From: CAZHGD01 sp964531735
GTDB lineage: Bacteria; Armatimonadota; UBA10988
Direction of reading: 5' to 3'
Assembly: GCA_964531735.1 (NCBI GenBank)
Contig: CAZHGD010000005.1
Span: forward strand, 1 to 64,000
DNA length: 64,000 bases
The notes under the pieces are model-generated. The model saw only the letters and a list, made by a program, of their open reading frames with translations, did not search any database and was not told the DNA's origin. The position numbers and the translations under genes were made by a program. Below are positions 32,915 to 43,500 of the stretch, one piece after another (the stretch's first letter is position 1; each line of letters begins with the position of its first letter).

Positions 32915-33814
32915 ATGGGCCTCGTCTACGCCGCCGTCCTGCCGCACGGACCGGGTGTCATCGCCGAGCTGGCCGCCGACCCCGCGGTCATGGCCGCGAC
33001 GCGCGACGCCATGACCGTGGCCGGTGGGCGGTTCGCCGCGGCACGGCCGGACGTGGTCCTGCTGCTCGATCCCCACTCGGTGCACGAGGCGCAGGGCGTC
33101 GCCCTGGCCGAGGTCCGCGAAGGCCGGCCGACGGCCTTCCCGAACCTGGGCTCAAGGCACATCGCCGTCTGCACGGCCAGCCGCGCCGGCGGTACCATGG
33201 GGGGTGCCGGTGGCGGCTCGGTCACGGACACCTACGCTGGCGCTCCGGGCTTGGCCGCGGAGATTCTGGCGGCGGGGGCCGGCCTGCCGGTGGTCGCCGA
33301 GCCCGGCGGCGACGGCGGCCTGCGCCTCGCCGGCGGCGCACTCATCCCCCTTTGGTTCACGCTTCGGATGCTACCCGAGCCACGTCCGCCGCTGCTGGTG
33401 ATCGACGCCGGTCCGGCGGTGGCGCGGACCGACCTGTGGCGCTTCGGTGCTGTGCTGACCGAGTGGGCGGAGCGGTCAGGTCAGCGCGTGGCCCTGCTGG
33501 CCTCGGCCGATCAGGGCCATACCCACGACCCGGGGCACGAGCGCTTCGGCTACTCGCCCGCCGCCGCCGAGCACGACCGCTGGTACTGCGCAGCCATCCG
33601 CGACCAACGCCTCGACCGCCTGCTGTCGGTGGCCGACGACCTGCTCCGCGGCTCGTGGTCGGATTCGCTTTGGCAGACGCTGATCCTCGCCGGCGCGGTC
33701 GAGGCGGCGGGCCTGCACGGCGATCTGCTGTCCTACGCCGTGCCGACCTACTACGGCCTGGCGGTGGCGGTGTATGACGACGCTGAGTGGTCCAATCGGG
33801 GACAGTATACTTAA
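32915..33814 (+). CDS. LigB/MEMO-like class III extradiol dioxygenase family protein
   Basis: A 299-residue protein of the LigB fold. Metal-site candidates are His11 in AVLPHGPG, the histidines of LLDPHSVHEAQG and those of SADQGHTHDPGHERFGY. The block GYSPAAAEHDRWYCAAI is typical of the family's C-terminal half. Members cleave catechol-type rings with Fe(II) or, as in MEMO, have lost that activity; which applies here is unknown. The last seven residues (SNRGQYT) and the TAA stop are encoded by the REP palindrome at 33798, so the native C-terminus has been replaced or extended. No Shine-Dalgarno is visible before the ATG. Confidence 0.75.
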   Translation: MGLVYAAVLPHGPGVIAELAADPAVMAATRDAMTVAGGRFAAARPDVVLLLDPHSVHEAQGVALAEVREGRPTAFPNLGSRHIAVCTASRAGGTMGGAGGGSVTDTYAGAPGLAAEILAAGAGLPVVAEPGGDGGLRLAGGALIPLWFTLRMLPEPRPPLLVIDAGPAVARTDLWRFGAVLTEWAERSGQRVALLASADQGHTHDPGHERFGYSPAAAEHDRWYCAAIRDQRLDRLLSVADDLLRGSWSDSLWQTLILAGAVEAAGLHGDLLSYAVPTYYGLAVAVYDDAEWSNRGQYT

Positions 33815-33843
33815 CCGCGCCGGCAGTTACGTATACTGTCCCC
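33798..33843. repeat. REP-like palindrome, copy 2, overlapping a coding 3' end
   Basis: GGGGACAGTATAC (33798-33810) and GTATACTGTCCCC (33831-33843) are perfect inverse arms. The centre continues the pairing with mismatches (TTAAC...GTTAC). It shares GGGGACAGTATACTTAAC with copy 1, about 2 kb away. Its left half supplies codons and the stop of the dioxygenase gene. Confidence 0.82.
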
Positions 33844-33910
33844 AATCAACTCGCGGCTTCGCCGGTACTCAGGCCAGGCCGGCGTGTGGTCAGCAACCAG
33901 CCTGGTGCGT

Positions 33911-34597
<687 letters not shown>

Positions 34598-34809
34598 GAC
34601 TGCACTCCTTCCATGCTGTCACGGCACGATGTCACACCCAAGCCCCGTCCTGCGAGTTCACCATTGTGCGCACGGTATTCCGGCGCTGTCTACCGGTTAC
34701 CTGCCCGGGACGCCACGATTTCGACACCTTTGTACGTGCCGTGCCGCATCTGAGCCGACGGGAGGATCCCCAGGCCGGCAACCGAACGCCGTGGGCAGGA
34801 GACTGGGCC

Positions 34810-36969
34810 ATGCCCGACTGCCTGCCCGGCACCGCACTGCTCGACGGCAACAGCGATCGCGCCACTGAGATGGTCGCGGGCATCGACCGCTACCTGTTGC
34901 GCGCCCTGGCCGCATCGGTCGCCGAGCGGCGCGGTGACCTGCCGCTCGCGGAGCGGCGAGCGAAGCTCCGGCGCATCGTCGGCGCGGCCGACGCGCGCGT
35001 ACCGGTGGCCATGGAGTACGTCGCGCCGGTCGGCGCGGCCGAGCCCGGGCTGGTCGGCGTCGGCGCCGGCTACCGGGCCCAGGCCGTGCGGTGGGCCGTC
35101 TTCGGCGAACTGGCGGCCGAGGGCCTGCTGCTGGTGCCCGACGGCACGCCGGTGGCCGATGTGATCGCCCTGGGCGATTGCGCCCAGACGCCCGAGCTGG
35201 TGGCCGGCGCCTGGGCCCGCCGGTTGGCCGAATCGGGTTGCCGGGTGCTGATCCCGACGCTGGTCGACCGTGAGACCGGTCTGGCGGGTGTGCCTGGCGG
35301 CCGCGTGGCCGCGGTGCCGCACCGCGAGTTCATCTACCGCGCCGCCTACGAAATGGGCCGGCACCTCATCGGCATCGAGCTCCAGGCGGTGTTCGCGGCC
35401 ATCGACTGGCTGAGCGCCGCTGCGGCGCGGCCGCTCGGTCTGGCGGGCTGGGGCGAAGGCGCCTGGCTCGGGCTGTTTGCCGCCGCGCTCGACGAGCGGC
35501 TCCAGGCCACCTGGCTCAGCGGGCACTTCGGGCCGCGCGAGACACTGTGGCAACAGCCCATCGACCGCAACGTGTGGTCGTTGCTGAAGCACTTCGGCGA
35601 CGCTGAGCTGGCGGCGATGGTCGCGCCGCGCACGCTGGTGATCGAGGCGGCGCGGGCGGCGGAGCTGGTTGGCCGGCCCTACTCGGGCACCGCGCAGGGC
35701 CCGACGCCCGGCGACATCGCCACCCCACCGCTGGCGACGGTGCAGGCCGAGGTCGCGCGTGCCGCGGCGCTCTACCCCGGCTGGTCGCCGCTGCTGTGTG
35801 GTGACGGCGCGGGTGAACCCGGTGGCGACGCCTCGCTGGCGGCGCTGGTGGGGGCGCTGGGCGGCAGGCTGGCGCCGGACAGCGGGACGGCACTGGAACT
35901 GGTCGGCGGCGCGCCCGACGCCGCCGAGCGTCAGCGGCGGCTGGTCACGCAGGCCATCGCGCTCACACAGCGCTGGCTGGACGAAGGCGAGGCGCGACGC
36001 GCCGAGCTGTGGGCCAAGGCCGAGGCCGACGCGGGCTCGGTCGACTCCTTCGTGGTCGCCGCGCGCGCCTACCGCGAGCACTTCCATCGCGAGGTGATCG
36101 GCGCGCTGCCCGAGCCGACGATGCCAGCCAACCCGCGCTCACGCCGGCTGTACGAAGCCGAGCGATACACGGCTTGGGAAGTGCAGCTCGACGTCTTTGA
36201 CGACGTGTTCGCCTACGGCATTCTGTTGGTGCCCAAGGACCTGCGGCCGGGCGAACGGCGGCCGGTGGTGGTCACGCAGCACGGGCTGGAAGGGCTGGCC
36301 GAGCACGCCGCGATGGTCCGTGACGACCCGGCCTACCGCGGCTTCGGCTGCAAGCTGGCCGAGCGGGGCTTCGTGGTCTTTGCGCCGCAAAACCCCTACC
36401 GCGGGTTCGATCTCTTCCGCACGCTCCAGCGCAAGGCCAACCCGCTCGGGCTGAGCCTGTTCTCGTTCATCGTTCGCCAGCATGAACGGATCGTCGCCTG
36501 GCTGGGCGAGCAACCGTTTGTCGATGCGGCTCGGATCGGCTTCTACGGCATCAGCTACGGCGGCAAGACGGCCATGCGGGTGCCGGCCATCGTCGAGGGC
36601 TACGCGCTCTCGATCTGCTCGGCCGACTACAACGAATGGGTGCGCAAGAACGCCTGGGTCCGCTATGGCGCCGGCTACCTCTGGGCCAACGAGTATGAGA
36701 TGTTCGAATTCGACCTGGGCAACACCTACAACTACGCCGAGATGAGCTGGCTGATCTTCCCGCGCCCGTTCATGGTCGAGCGCGGCCACCACGACGGCGT
36801 GGCCACCGATGACTGGGTGGGCTACGAGTACGCCAAGACGTTCCGGCGCTACAACCTGCTCGGCCTGCCCGACCGCTGCGAGATCGAGTGGTTCGACGGC
36901 CCGCACACGATCAACGGGCAGGGCAGCTACCAGTTCCTGCACCGGTGGCTCGACTGGCCGGAGCGGTAG
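34810..36969 (+). CDS. tandem alpha/beta hydrolase, N-terminal domain with degenerate nucleophile
   Basis: A 719-residue protein with two alpha/beta-hydrolase domains. In the first (about 30-390) the nucleophile elbow reads LAGWGEGAWLGL, with Glu where the catalytic Ser should be, followed by SGHFGPRETLWQQPIDRNV and MVAPRTLVIEA. The second (about 430-715) has VVVTQHGLEG, GFYGISYGGKTAM with a normal GxSxG serine, and a late histidine in FDGPHTING. I recall similar duplicated proteins in Planctomycetes-type genomes. The first domain is probably structural or regulatory, the second an esterase. ATG 34810 is chosen for AGGAG upstream; no signal peptide. The open frame from 34666 lacks an RBS. Confidence 0.78.
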   Translation: MPDCLPGTALLDGNSDRATEMVAGIDRYLLRALAASVAERRGDLPLAERRAKLRRIVGAADARVPVAMEYVAPVGAAEPGLVGVGAGYRAQAVRWAVFGELAAEGLLLVPDGTPVADVIALGDCAQTPELVAGAWARRLAESGCRVLIPTLVDRETGLAGVPGGRVAAVPHREFIYRAAYEMGRHLIGIELQAVFAAIDWLSAAAARPLGLAGWGEGAWLGLFAAALDERLQATWLSGHFGPRETLWQQPIDRNVWSLLKHFGDAELAAMVAPRTLVIEAARAAELVGRPYSGTAQGPTPGDIATPPLATVQAEVARAAALYPGWSPLLCGDGAGEPGGDASLAALVGALGGRLAPDSGTALELVGGAPDAAERQRRLVTQAIALTQRWLDEGEARRAELWAKAEADAGSVDSFVVAARAYREHFHREVIGALPEPTMPANPRSRRLYEAERYTAWEVQLDVFDDVFAYGILLVPKDLRPGERRPVVVTQHGLEGLAEHAAMVRDDPAYRGFGCKLAERGFVVFAPQNPYRGFDLFRTLQRKANPLGLSLFSFIVRQHERIVAWLGEQPFVDAARIGFYGISYGGKTAMRVPAIVEGYALSICSADYNEWVRKNAWVRYGAGYLWANEYEMFEFDLGNTYNYAEMSWLIFPRPFMVERGHHDGVATDDWVGYEYAKTFRRYNLLGLPDRCEIEWFDGPHTINGQGSYQFLHRWLDWPER

Positions 36970-36990
36970 GCTGCCGCCCGGCGGGTCACC

Positions 36991-37644
36991 TCAGTAGGGC
37001 AGCCAGAGCACGGTGCTGAAGTCGGCCTGCTGGGTGGTCAGCTTGGTGATCTCGAACCACTTGGCATGGCCGTCCACGAACACCGAGTTGGCGCCGTTGT
37101 TGTGCCGCGGGTTGGCGGTGTCGGTGTACAGCGTGCCGCTGGTAGGCACTGCCGCACCGTCGGGCCAGGCCCAGTCATCGGCCCAGTGGCCCAGCGTGGC
37201 ATTGTTGCCGGTCAGCGGCGGGAAGCGCACCCACGGATCGTTGTTGAGCGCGCGGCCCTTGCCGTTGTCGACCACCATGATGCACTGGGCCGGCACGGTC
37301 ACCGTGGCCAAGGCCAGCGTGCCGGCGTTGAACACGCCGGTGTAGTTCACGCCATAGGTGGTCAGGTTGCTCGACGGGCAGGTGTAGACCTGGTTGTTCT
37401 TGACATACGGCTGGGCCACCACCAGCACCCCGAGGTTCGAGACGTTGTACACCGGGAACAGCTCGTCGTAGTCCTGCAGGTACTGGAGCAGACTCAGGCC
37501 GATCTGCTTGACGTTGCTGGAGCAACTGGATTGCCGGGCCTTCTCGCGCGCTTTGGCGAACACCGGAAACAGAATTGCGGCCAGAATCGCAATGATGGCG
37601 ATCACCACCAGCAGCTCGATCAGAGTGAAGGCATGTCTGCGCAT
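36991..37644 (-). CDS. type IV pilin-like protein, H-x9-DG type (copy 4)
   Basis: A 217-residue prepilin: MRRHAFTLIELLVVIA with an A-F cleavage site, then LFPVFAKAREKARQSSC, YLQDYDELFPVYNV and PRHNNGANSVFVDGHAKW near the C-terminus. It has fewer cysteines than copies 1-3. ATG 37644 is preceded by GGGAGA 8 bases away and by a promoter-like pair at 37664-37693. The open frame beyond it to 37833 is not supported. It converges with the tandem hydrolase gene (21 bases). Confidence 0.88.
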   Translation of the reverse strand: MRRHAFTLIELLVVIAIIAILAAILFPVFAKAREKARQSSCSSNVKQIGLSLLQYLQDYDELFPVYNVSNLGVLVVAQPYVKNNQVYTCPSSNLTTYGVNYTGVFNAGTLALATVTVPAQCIMVVDNGKGRALNNDPWVRFPPLTGNNATLGHWADDWAWPDGAAVPTSGTLYTDTANPRHNNGANSVFVDGHAKWFEITKLTTQQADFSTVLWLPY

Positions 37645-38009
37645 CTGTCGATCTCCCACTGCCATCGTAGGCGACGCGCGGTGGTCGGCGCAAGTCCAAC
37701 ACGGCGCCCATGTGGCCGCACGCCAGTTCGGCCACGCCAGGCGGGCCGGGGAAGTCGGCCGCCACCTGCTCGGTCTGGGTGCCCACCACGGCCACCAGAC
37801 CGACCGGCCAGAAGCCGCCGCCCGCGATGACATCGACCAGGCCGCCGGCCAGCAGGCGAGCGAGCCACCGCGCCGCTCCGTTTTCGGGACGGTGAACGCT
37901 TCGTGTCGGTTACGCGAAGGCTTTACGGACGCGACACCGCTGCGAAATGAAGCGGTCCTAGCCTGTCTACGAGGCCGCCCCGAGCCGTGGTGGCCTGAGG
38001 AGGCAGAAG
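37645..38009. other. 365-base intergenic region with possible gene remnant
   Basis: No intact gene. On the minus strand a frame from about 37905 (after a TAA) down to 37670 uses G or C in nearly every third position, as real genes here do, reading for example WLARLLAGGLVDVIAGGGFW and then VAELACGHMGAVLDL, before running into the pilin gene out of frame. This may be a relict. The amt leader (37870-38009) shows GAGGAGG at 37997-38003 and a weak dyad ACCGCT-N9-AGCGGT, but no clear promoter or sigma-54 site. Confidence 0.35.
37664..37693 (-). promoter_or_regulatory. possible promoter of pilin copy 4
   Basis: On the minus strand TTGCGC (37693-37688), an 18-base spacer and TACGAT (37669-37664). 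The start would fall near 37657, a 12-base leader. The -35 match is poor. Confidence 0.35.
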
Positions 38010-39317
38010 GTGAACAGGCTACTGCGAGCCACGCTGGGCGCCCTGGCGGTGGCGATGCTGGCGTCGCCCGCGCTGGCGCAGAGCGGGCCGGCCGCCGGCA
38101 CCAAGATCGATAGCGGAGATACCGCCTGGCTGCTGGTCAGCACCGCCATGGTGATGCTGATGACGCCGGGTCTGGCGTTGTTCTATGCCGGCATGGTGCG
38201 CCGCAAGAACGTCCTCGGCACGCTGATGCACAGCTTTATCGCGGTGGCCGTGGTCGGCGTCATGTGGGTCGTGGTGGGCTACTCGCTGGCCTTCGGCAAG
38301 GGCGGCGCGTACCTGGGTGACCTCAGCCTGCTGGGCCTGGCCGGCGTGGGTCAGGAGCCGTGTGACTACGCCAAGACGGTGCCGGCGCTCGCGTTCATGA
38401 TGTACCAGGGCATGTTCGCGATCATCACGCCGGCGCTGATCTCCGGGGCCGTGGCCGAACGGATGCGGTTCGGCGCCTACGTGCTGTTCATCGGCCTGTG
38501 GTCGCTGCTGGTCTACTGCCCGGTGGCGCACTGGGTCTGGGGCGGTGGCTGGCTGCAACAGATGGGCGCACTCGACTTCGCCGGCGGCAATGTGGTGCAC
38601 GTCAGCTCGGGCATCTCGGCGCTGACGCTCTGTGTCCTGCTCGGCCGCCGCAGCAACGCCGACGAGGACATCCCGGCGCCGCACAACCTGACGCTGACCG
38701 TCATCGGCGCCGGCATCCTGTGGTTCGGGTGGTTCGGGTTCAACGGCGGCAGCGCGCTGGCCTCGAACGGTCTGGCCGCGCTGGCCTTTGTCAACACCAA
38801 CACCGCGGCGGCGGCAGCCACGCTGGGCTGGCTGCTGGTGGAGTACCTGCGGCACGGCCGCCCGACGGTGCTCGGCGCGGTGTCGGGCGCGGTGGCCGGC
38901 CTGGTCTCCATCACGCCGGCCGCCGGTTTCGTCACGCCGATGGCGGCGCTGGCCATCGGCCTGCTGGGCGGCGCCATCTGCTTCACCGCGGTGGAACTGA
39001 AGGGCCGGCTCGGCTATGACGACTCGCTGGACGCGTTCGGCGTCCACGGGGTCGGTGGCTCGTGGGGCGCGTTGGCGACCGGGCTGTTCGCCATCAAAGC
39101 GGTCAACGACGCCGGCAACAACGGGCTGTTCGCCGGCCACCCCGGTCAGTTCGCGGTGCAGGCCATCTCGGTCGCGGGCACCGCCGTCTACGCCGCGGTG
39201 ATGACGGTGATCATCGTCAAGGTGCTCGGCGCGCTGATGCCGTTGCGGCTGGAAGGCGAAGAGGAACTGGACGGTATGGACCTCGTGCTGCACGACGAGG
39301 TGGGTTACCGGCTGTAG
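38010..39317 (+). CDS. amt: ammonium transporter Amt
   Basis: A 435-residue channel with a signal sequence (ATLGALAVAMLASPALA) and eleven membrane segments. GDTAWLLVSTAMVMLMTPGLALFYAGMV is the diagnostic first helix. DFAGGNVVHVSSG provides the substrate aspartate and the first pore histidine, and FGVHGVGGSWGALATGLFA provides the second. The cytoplasmic tail is short and acidic (EEELDGMDLVLHDEVGYRL). No glnK/glnB gene is adjacent, although Amt is often coupled to PII. The GTG start follows GAGGAGG by 6 bases. A strong hairpin lies 21 bases after the stop. Confidence 0.97.
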   Translation: MNRLLRATLGALAVAMLASPALAQSGPAAGTKIDSGDTAWLLVSTAMVMLMTPGLALFYAGMVRRKNVLGTLMHSFIAVAVVGVMWVVVGYSLAFGKGGAYLGDLSLLGLAGVGQEPCDYAKTVPALAFMMYQGMFAIITPALISGAVAERMRFGAYVLFIGLWSLLVYCPVAHWVWGGGWLQQMGALDFAGGNVVHVSSGISALTLCVLLGRRSNADEDIPAPHNLTLTVIGAGILWFGWFGFNGGSALASNGLAALAFVNTNTAAAAATLGWLLVEYLRHGRPTVLGAVSGAVAGLVSITPAAGFVTPMAALAIGLLGGAICFTAVELKGRLGYDDSLDAFGVHGVGGSWGALATGLFAIKAVNDAGNNGLFAGHPGQFAVQAISVAGTAVYAAVMTVIIVKVLGALMPLRLEGEEELDGMDLVLHDEVGYRL

Positions 39318-39338
39318 CGGCGGGGCGGGTGACAACGC

Positions 39339-39371
39339 AGCGCGGGGCGGTCACCTGGACCACCCCGCGCT
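39339..39371. terminator. bidirectional hairpin between convergent genes
   Basis: AGCGCGGGG c GGT - 7-base loop - ACC a CCCCGCGCT: 12 paired bases with one mismatch, centred between the amt stop and the stop of the minus-strand gene at 39394. No U-tract on either strand. Confidence 0.6.
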
Positions 39372-39393
39372 ACGGGTTCGGGTGCACCGGCCG

Positions 39394-40566
39394 CTACGGC
39401 GCGTTGAGCGCGGCCATCATCTTCAGCTTCCAGATGAGGTCCGTCGAGCCCGCGAGCAGCATGCCCAGATCGGCTTCGGCCCGCCAGTCGCCGCCGGCGG
39501 CTTTGGCCTTCAGCGTGGCGGCGCGGGCCATCAGGTCCACGGCCTGCGGCCGGTAGGTGGCCGCGTCGTCACCCGCCTGGGCCAGCAGTTGCTCGGTCTC
39601 CGCCTTGAACGCCGCCGGGTCGAACCGGGCGATGGACTGCGGGCGGAAGTCGGTCTCGCGCAGGCGGGCCACATCGGCCGCGCCGTGCGCGGCGAAGTAG
39701 TCCAGCGCCTTGGCGTTCGGCGAGCCGGTGAAGTCGTAGACGGCCAGGCGGCCCTGACCGGCGGCCGGATCGAAGTGGAACGAGCTGACCACGGCATAGC
39801 CGCCGATGTCGATCCGGCCGCCCTTGAGGCCCTCGGGCGCCACCAGCGCCGCGCACGGACCGTCGCCTTCACCCTTGGCCGGGTCGAAGACCGTGTCGTA
39901 GTAGCACAACCAGTTGTCCTGGTCCGGCACGATTTGGAGCGGCTCGCCTTCCTTCTTGTCCACGCGCGGCGTGCGGACATGCCGATCGCCCTGGCGGTGC
40001 CGCGCGGCGGTGAAGAAGCTCGGGTAGCAGGTCAGCTTGACGGTCACCGACTTGAGCGTCACGCCGGGCTTCGGCCGCCAGGTGACCAGCATCTGCACGT
40101 GGTTGGCGTCGGCTGGCAGCACCAGGCGCAGGCCCACCTCGGCGTCGGGATGAGCGAACAGCGCCTGGAAGCCGCCGCGGCCGCCGCTCTCGTACGGCCG
40201 CATCTCGATCTGCCGGTGGGCCAGGGCGTCCTTGCCGTTGATCATCACCGACAGGAAGCCGCCCCAGTACCAGTTGGCCGGCGTCGGGTCGGGCATGCCG
40301 AAGTTGCCCTCGGCGCACGGCCGCTCCTCACCGTGTGAGGGGTCGACGCAACCAGCGTACCGGAAGCCGTAGCGCACCGAGCCGTTGGCCAGGCTGATCA
40401 GGTGCAGCGCCCGCTTGTGCCCCGACCTGCACTCGAAGGTCACCGGCGCCACCTGCTCGCCCTGGTCCAGCACCGTGACGGTGGCGTCTTCGGCCAGCAG
40501 CGGCCACGCCGCCAGCAGTCCGCCGAGCACCGCGAGCCGGACACCGAGTCTGCTCTGCTTGAGCAT
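39394..40566 (-). CDS. secreted protein of unknown function
   Basis: A 390-residue protein with a signal peptide (LGVRLAVLGGLLAAWPLLA) and an RBS AGGAGGA before ATG 40566. The first 250 residues are beta-rich with many aromatics and paired cysteines (FRYAGCVDPSHGEERPC, WYWGGFLSVMINGKD, VTWRPKPGVTLKSVTVKLTC). The C-terminal third is helical (FKAETEQLLAQAGDDAATY... AARAATLKAKAAG). I recognise no family. It lies 26 bases downstream of the GH42-like gene on the same strand, so it is probably exported with it and may bind or process the same polysaccharide. The open frame running on to 41073 lies antisense to that gene's frame and is rejected. Confidence 0.65.
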   Translation of the reverse strand: MLKQSRLGVRLAVLGGLLAAWPLLAEDATVTVLDQGEQVAPVTFECRSGHKRALHLISLANGSVRYGFRYAGCVDPSHGEERPCAEGNFGMPDPTPANWYWGGFLSVMINGKDALAHRQIEMRPYESGGRGGFQALFAHPDAEVGLRLVLPADANHVQMLVTWRPKPGVTLKSVTVKLTCYPSFFTAARHRQGDRHVRTPRVDKKEGEPLQIVPDQDNWLCYYDTVFDPAKGEGDGPCAALVAPEGLKGGRIDIGGYAVVSSFHFDPAAGQGRLAVYDFTGSPNAKALDYFAAHGAADVARLRETDFRPQSIARFDPAAFKAETEQLLAQAGDDAATYRPQAVDLMARAATLKAKAAGGDWRAEADLGMLLAGSTDLIWKLKMMAALNAP

Positions 40567-40592
40567 CGCCGTTCCTCCTGACGACTGCGCCG

Positions 40593-43500
40593 TCAGCGCA
40601 CGGTCCACGTGGCCTCGGCCGAGCGGCCGCTGAACAGCTCGGTCGCGGTGAGCCGCCACCGGCCGGGCTGGTCGTTGTGCGCCACCGGCACGCGCACCTC
40701 GCCGGTGCCGTTCTTCAGTAGCAGCGTCTGCCGGCCCCACAGCGGTTGCCGGCCGGCCGGATCGGTGACCGTCACCCAGACCGCGTGCTGTTCGCCGCCG
40801 CCGGCCGGCACCCGCAGCTTGAGGCCGGCGGTGACCGTGGTGCCCACCGCCGGCTGCGCGCTGCTCAGGCTCAGGTCGAGGCCCTGGATCGCGTAAGGCA
40901 GCGCCAGGTAGAAGCTCGCCCGGCCCCAGCGCAGGCTGGTGTCGATGGTGCGCACCTGGCCGAGGTAGCGCCCGCCGCGCAGGTCGTAGACGTGCATCGG
41001 CGCCGGCAGCGTGACGCGCGCCGGCACCGGCTCGCCGGCCACCGTGCCCGACGCCGGGCTGAACCAGGCGCACTGCATCTGCCGCCAGAGCCCGAACATC
41101 AGGCCCTGGCCGTTGCGCCAGACACGGGTCTCGACCAGCGGCAACGGGCCGCCGTCGGGCGCCGTGGCCTTGATCGGGCTCTTCACCTGGGCCAGGTCAT
41201 AGACGAACCGCCAGACCTTGCGCAGCGCGATGGTGTCCGGATCGTCCGGCTTCGGTGCCGGTGCCTGCCAGTTGAGCAGCAGCGCCTGCCCGGCGCCGAC
41301 CTTGTTGACCAGGAACAGCGGCGTCTGACCGGCCTTGCTCAGCGCCGTCGCGCCGGCCGCCGCCACGCCGCCGTCGACGTGCGCTTCCTTCACCTGCAGG
41401 TCGAGCTTGGCGCCCTGGGTGGCGATCTTGTCGCTCAGCGCGGTTCGGGTCGCCTTGACCGCGGGCTTGTGCTTGATGCCGAACAGGTCGTCCAACATGC
41501 CGGCGGGCACCGGCTTGCAGTGGCCGTCGAACACGCCGGGCCGCACATCGGCCACCACCGTGCCGCCGGCCTCGACAAACTGCCGGATCGCCTTGGCATC
41601 GGACGGCGTGAGCGCCTGGCACTTCGGCAGCACCAGGATGTTGAACTCCTGGCGCGTCAGCGCGCCGCGCGCCAGCATGTCGCTGGTCAGGTAGCGAAAG
41701 TCGAGACCCAGGTCGTAAGTGAGCTGGGTGAAGGTGTTGTGGGTGACCTCGGGGGTCAGGAAGTCGAGGCCGGGCTCGATCTTGTCGGCCAGGGCCGACG
41801 CCACCGAGTAGTAGACCGCGATGCCGCTGTGCGCCACCGGGTTGGCGATCACCAGGTCGCCCAGCCCGTGCCGCACCGGCTCCATCTCGCGGGTGACCTC
41901 GGCGGTGGCCGGCCAGAAGCTCAGCGTCGGCGTCAGGTAGCCGCGCCAACTGCCCACGCCCGACCACATCCAGTACCAGGCGCTGTCCATGCCCTTCATG
42001 ACCATGCGCCACGGCGCGTCGGACAGGGCATCGGCGGTCTTCGAGTAGCCGAACCAGTTGGAGCGGATCAGCGAGCGCGGCGCCACCGACCGCACCAGGT
42101 CGTCGCCGATGCTCGGGTACGGGCCGTAGAACGTGTTGACGTTGCACAGGCCGTCGTAGTCGTCACCGAAGCCGCCGGTGCCCTCGAAACCGCAGATGGC
42201 CTCCGGGTCGATACGCAGGTAGTCCTCGCGGAAGCGCCCGGCGAACTGCATCAGGTTGTAGCGCGCGAACGCCTGCCGGTCGTACCAGCGCGCCGGCGAC
42301 TTGGGCAGGGCGCCGTTCTCCATGTTGTCCTTGTGGTCGAGCAGGTCCACTTCGCCGAACGACCCGTAGGTGCTGCCCCACGAGGCGTTGAGCTGGCCGA
42401 TGTCACCATACTGCTTCTGCAGCCAGCGGCGGTAGGCGGCGAGGCAGTCGGGATGCACGCAGCAGCCCAGCGTGACGCCTTCGTCGCCCAGCGAGTAGGT
42501 GAACACGCCGGTCTCGCGGAGCTGGCGCTGGTTGTTGACGATCTTCTGGACGTGGTTGGTGACGTCCGGCTCGTGGTTCCAGCAGACCGGCAGCATGTGG
42601 CCTTGAGGGTTCTTGTCGTCCAGGATGCGCGTGCTGTAGGGCACCAACGAGATATCGCAGGCCTTGAGCACCGCGGGCGTCGGGCGCTCACCGAAGCTGC
42701 CGAGCAGGCAGGTGTTGTAGCCGGCCAGTTGCATCTGCCGCTGCGCCCAGTAGCCGAGCACGTCCGTCGGCGTGTCCCACATGACGAAGTTGTGCTGCCC
42801 GCGCCGGCGCTTCGGCACGGTGAACGAGGCGTCCTTGAGCTCGAGTTCCTGGCCGCCGGCCAAGAGCACGGCCTCGACACGCATCAGGATGGTGGCGAAC
42901 TCGTCGGCACGGTAGTCGAACTCGCTGGCGGCCGCCGCCAGCTGATCGCGCTGGAGCAGCACGCGGTCCCAGGAGTCGCGGAAGCGCAAGCGCAGCACAG
43001 CGCCCGCCGGCGGCGCGCCGCGTAGCGTCACCTTGCCATGGATGGTCCGGCCACGCTCGACGTAGCGCTCGTCGAGCGTCACCTGGTCGATGCCGGCGGC
43101 GCTGGTGATGGTCAGGTTGCCGGCGCCGCAGGCTTCCACGCCGCGGTCGCTGCGCACCACGGCATCGACGAAGTAGTCACCGGCACGCAGGTTGGCCGGC
43201 AGTCCGAGCGGCAGGTTGGTCACCGTGTTGGCGGGAATCGTGACGGTCTTGTCGCCCAGCCGCGTCGTCTGTCCGTCGTGGACGCGCCGAAGCTCCAGGG
43301 CCACGGTCACCTGGCGCGGCGCCGGGCCGAAGTTGCCCACCAGCGCCTGCTTCGCGCCCGGCTGGTCCGGCACCAGTTGCGGGCCGCCGACGGTGGTGGT
43401 CACGGCCAGGTCGCCCAGCCGATTGGCCGCCCAGAGCGCGGCGCGCCCGACGATGAGCTGCCGGTAGTCGTACTCGGCCAGCGCGCGGTAGCTGAACTCC

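Noticed and set aside
31823..33843. Reading the two REP palindromes as ends of a composite transposon
   Set aside because: No transposase lies between them, the centres differ, and no target duplication is visible; they are reported as separate REP-like elements.
40746..43025. A 759-codon plus-strand frame opposite the GH42-like gene
   Set aside because: Antisense shadow with low-complexity Arg/Gln/Val/His composition; the minus strand has a clear GH42 signature.
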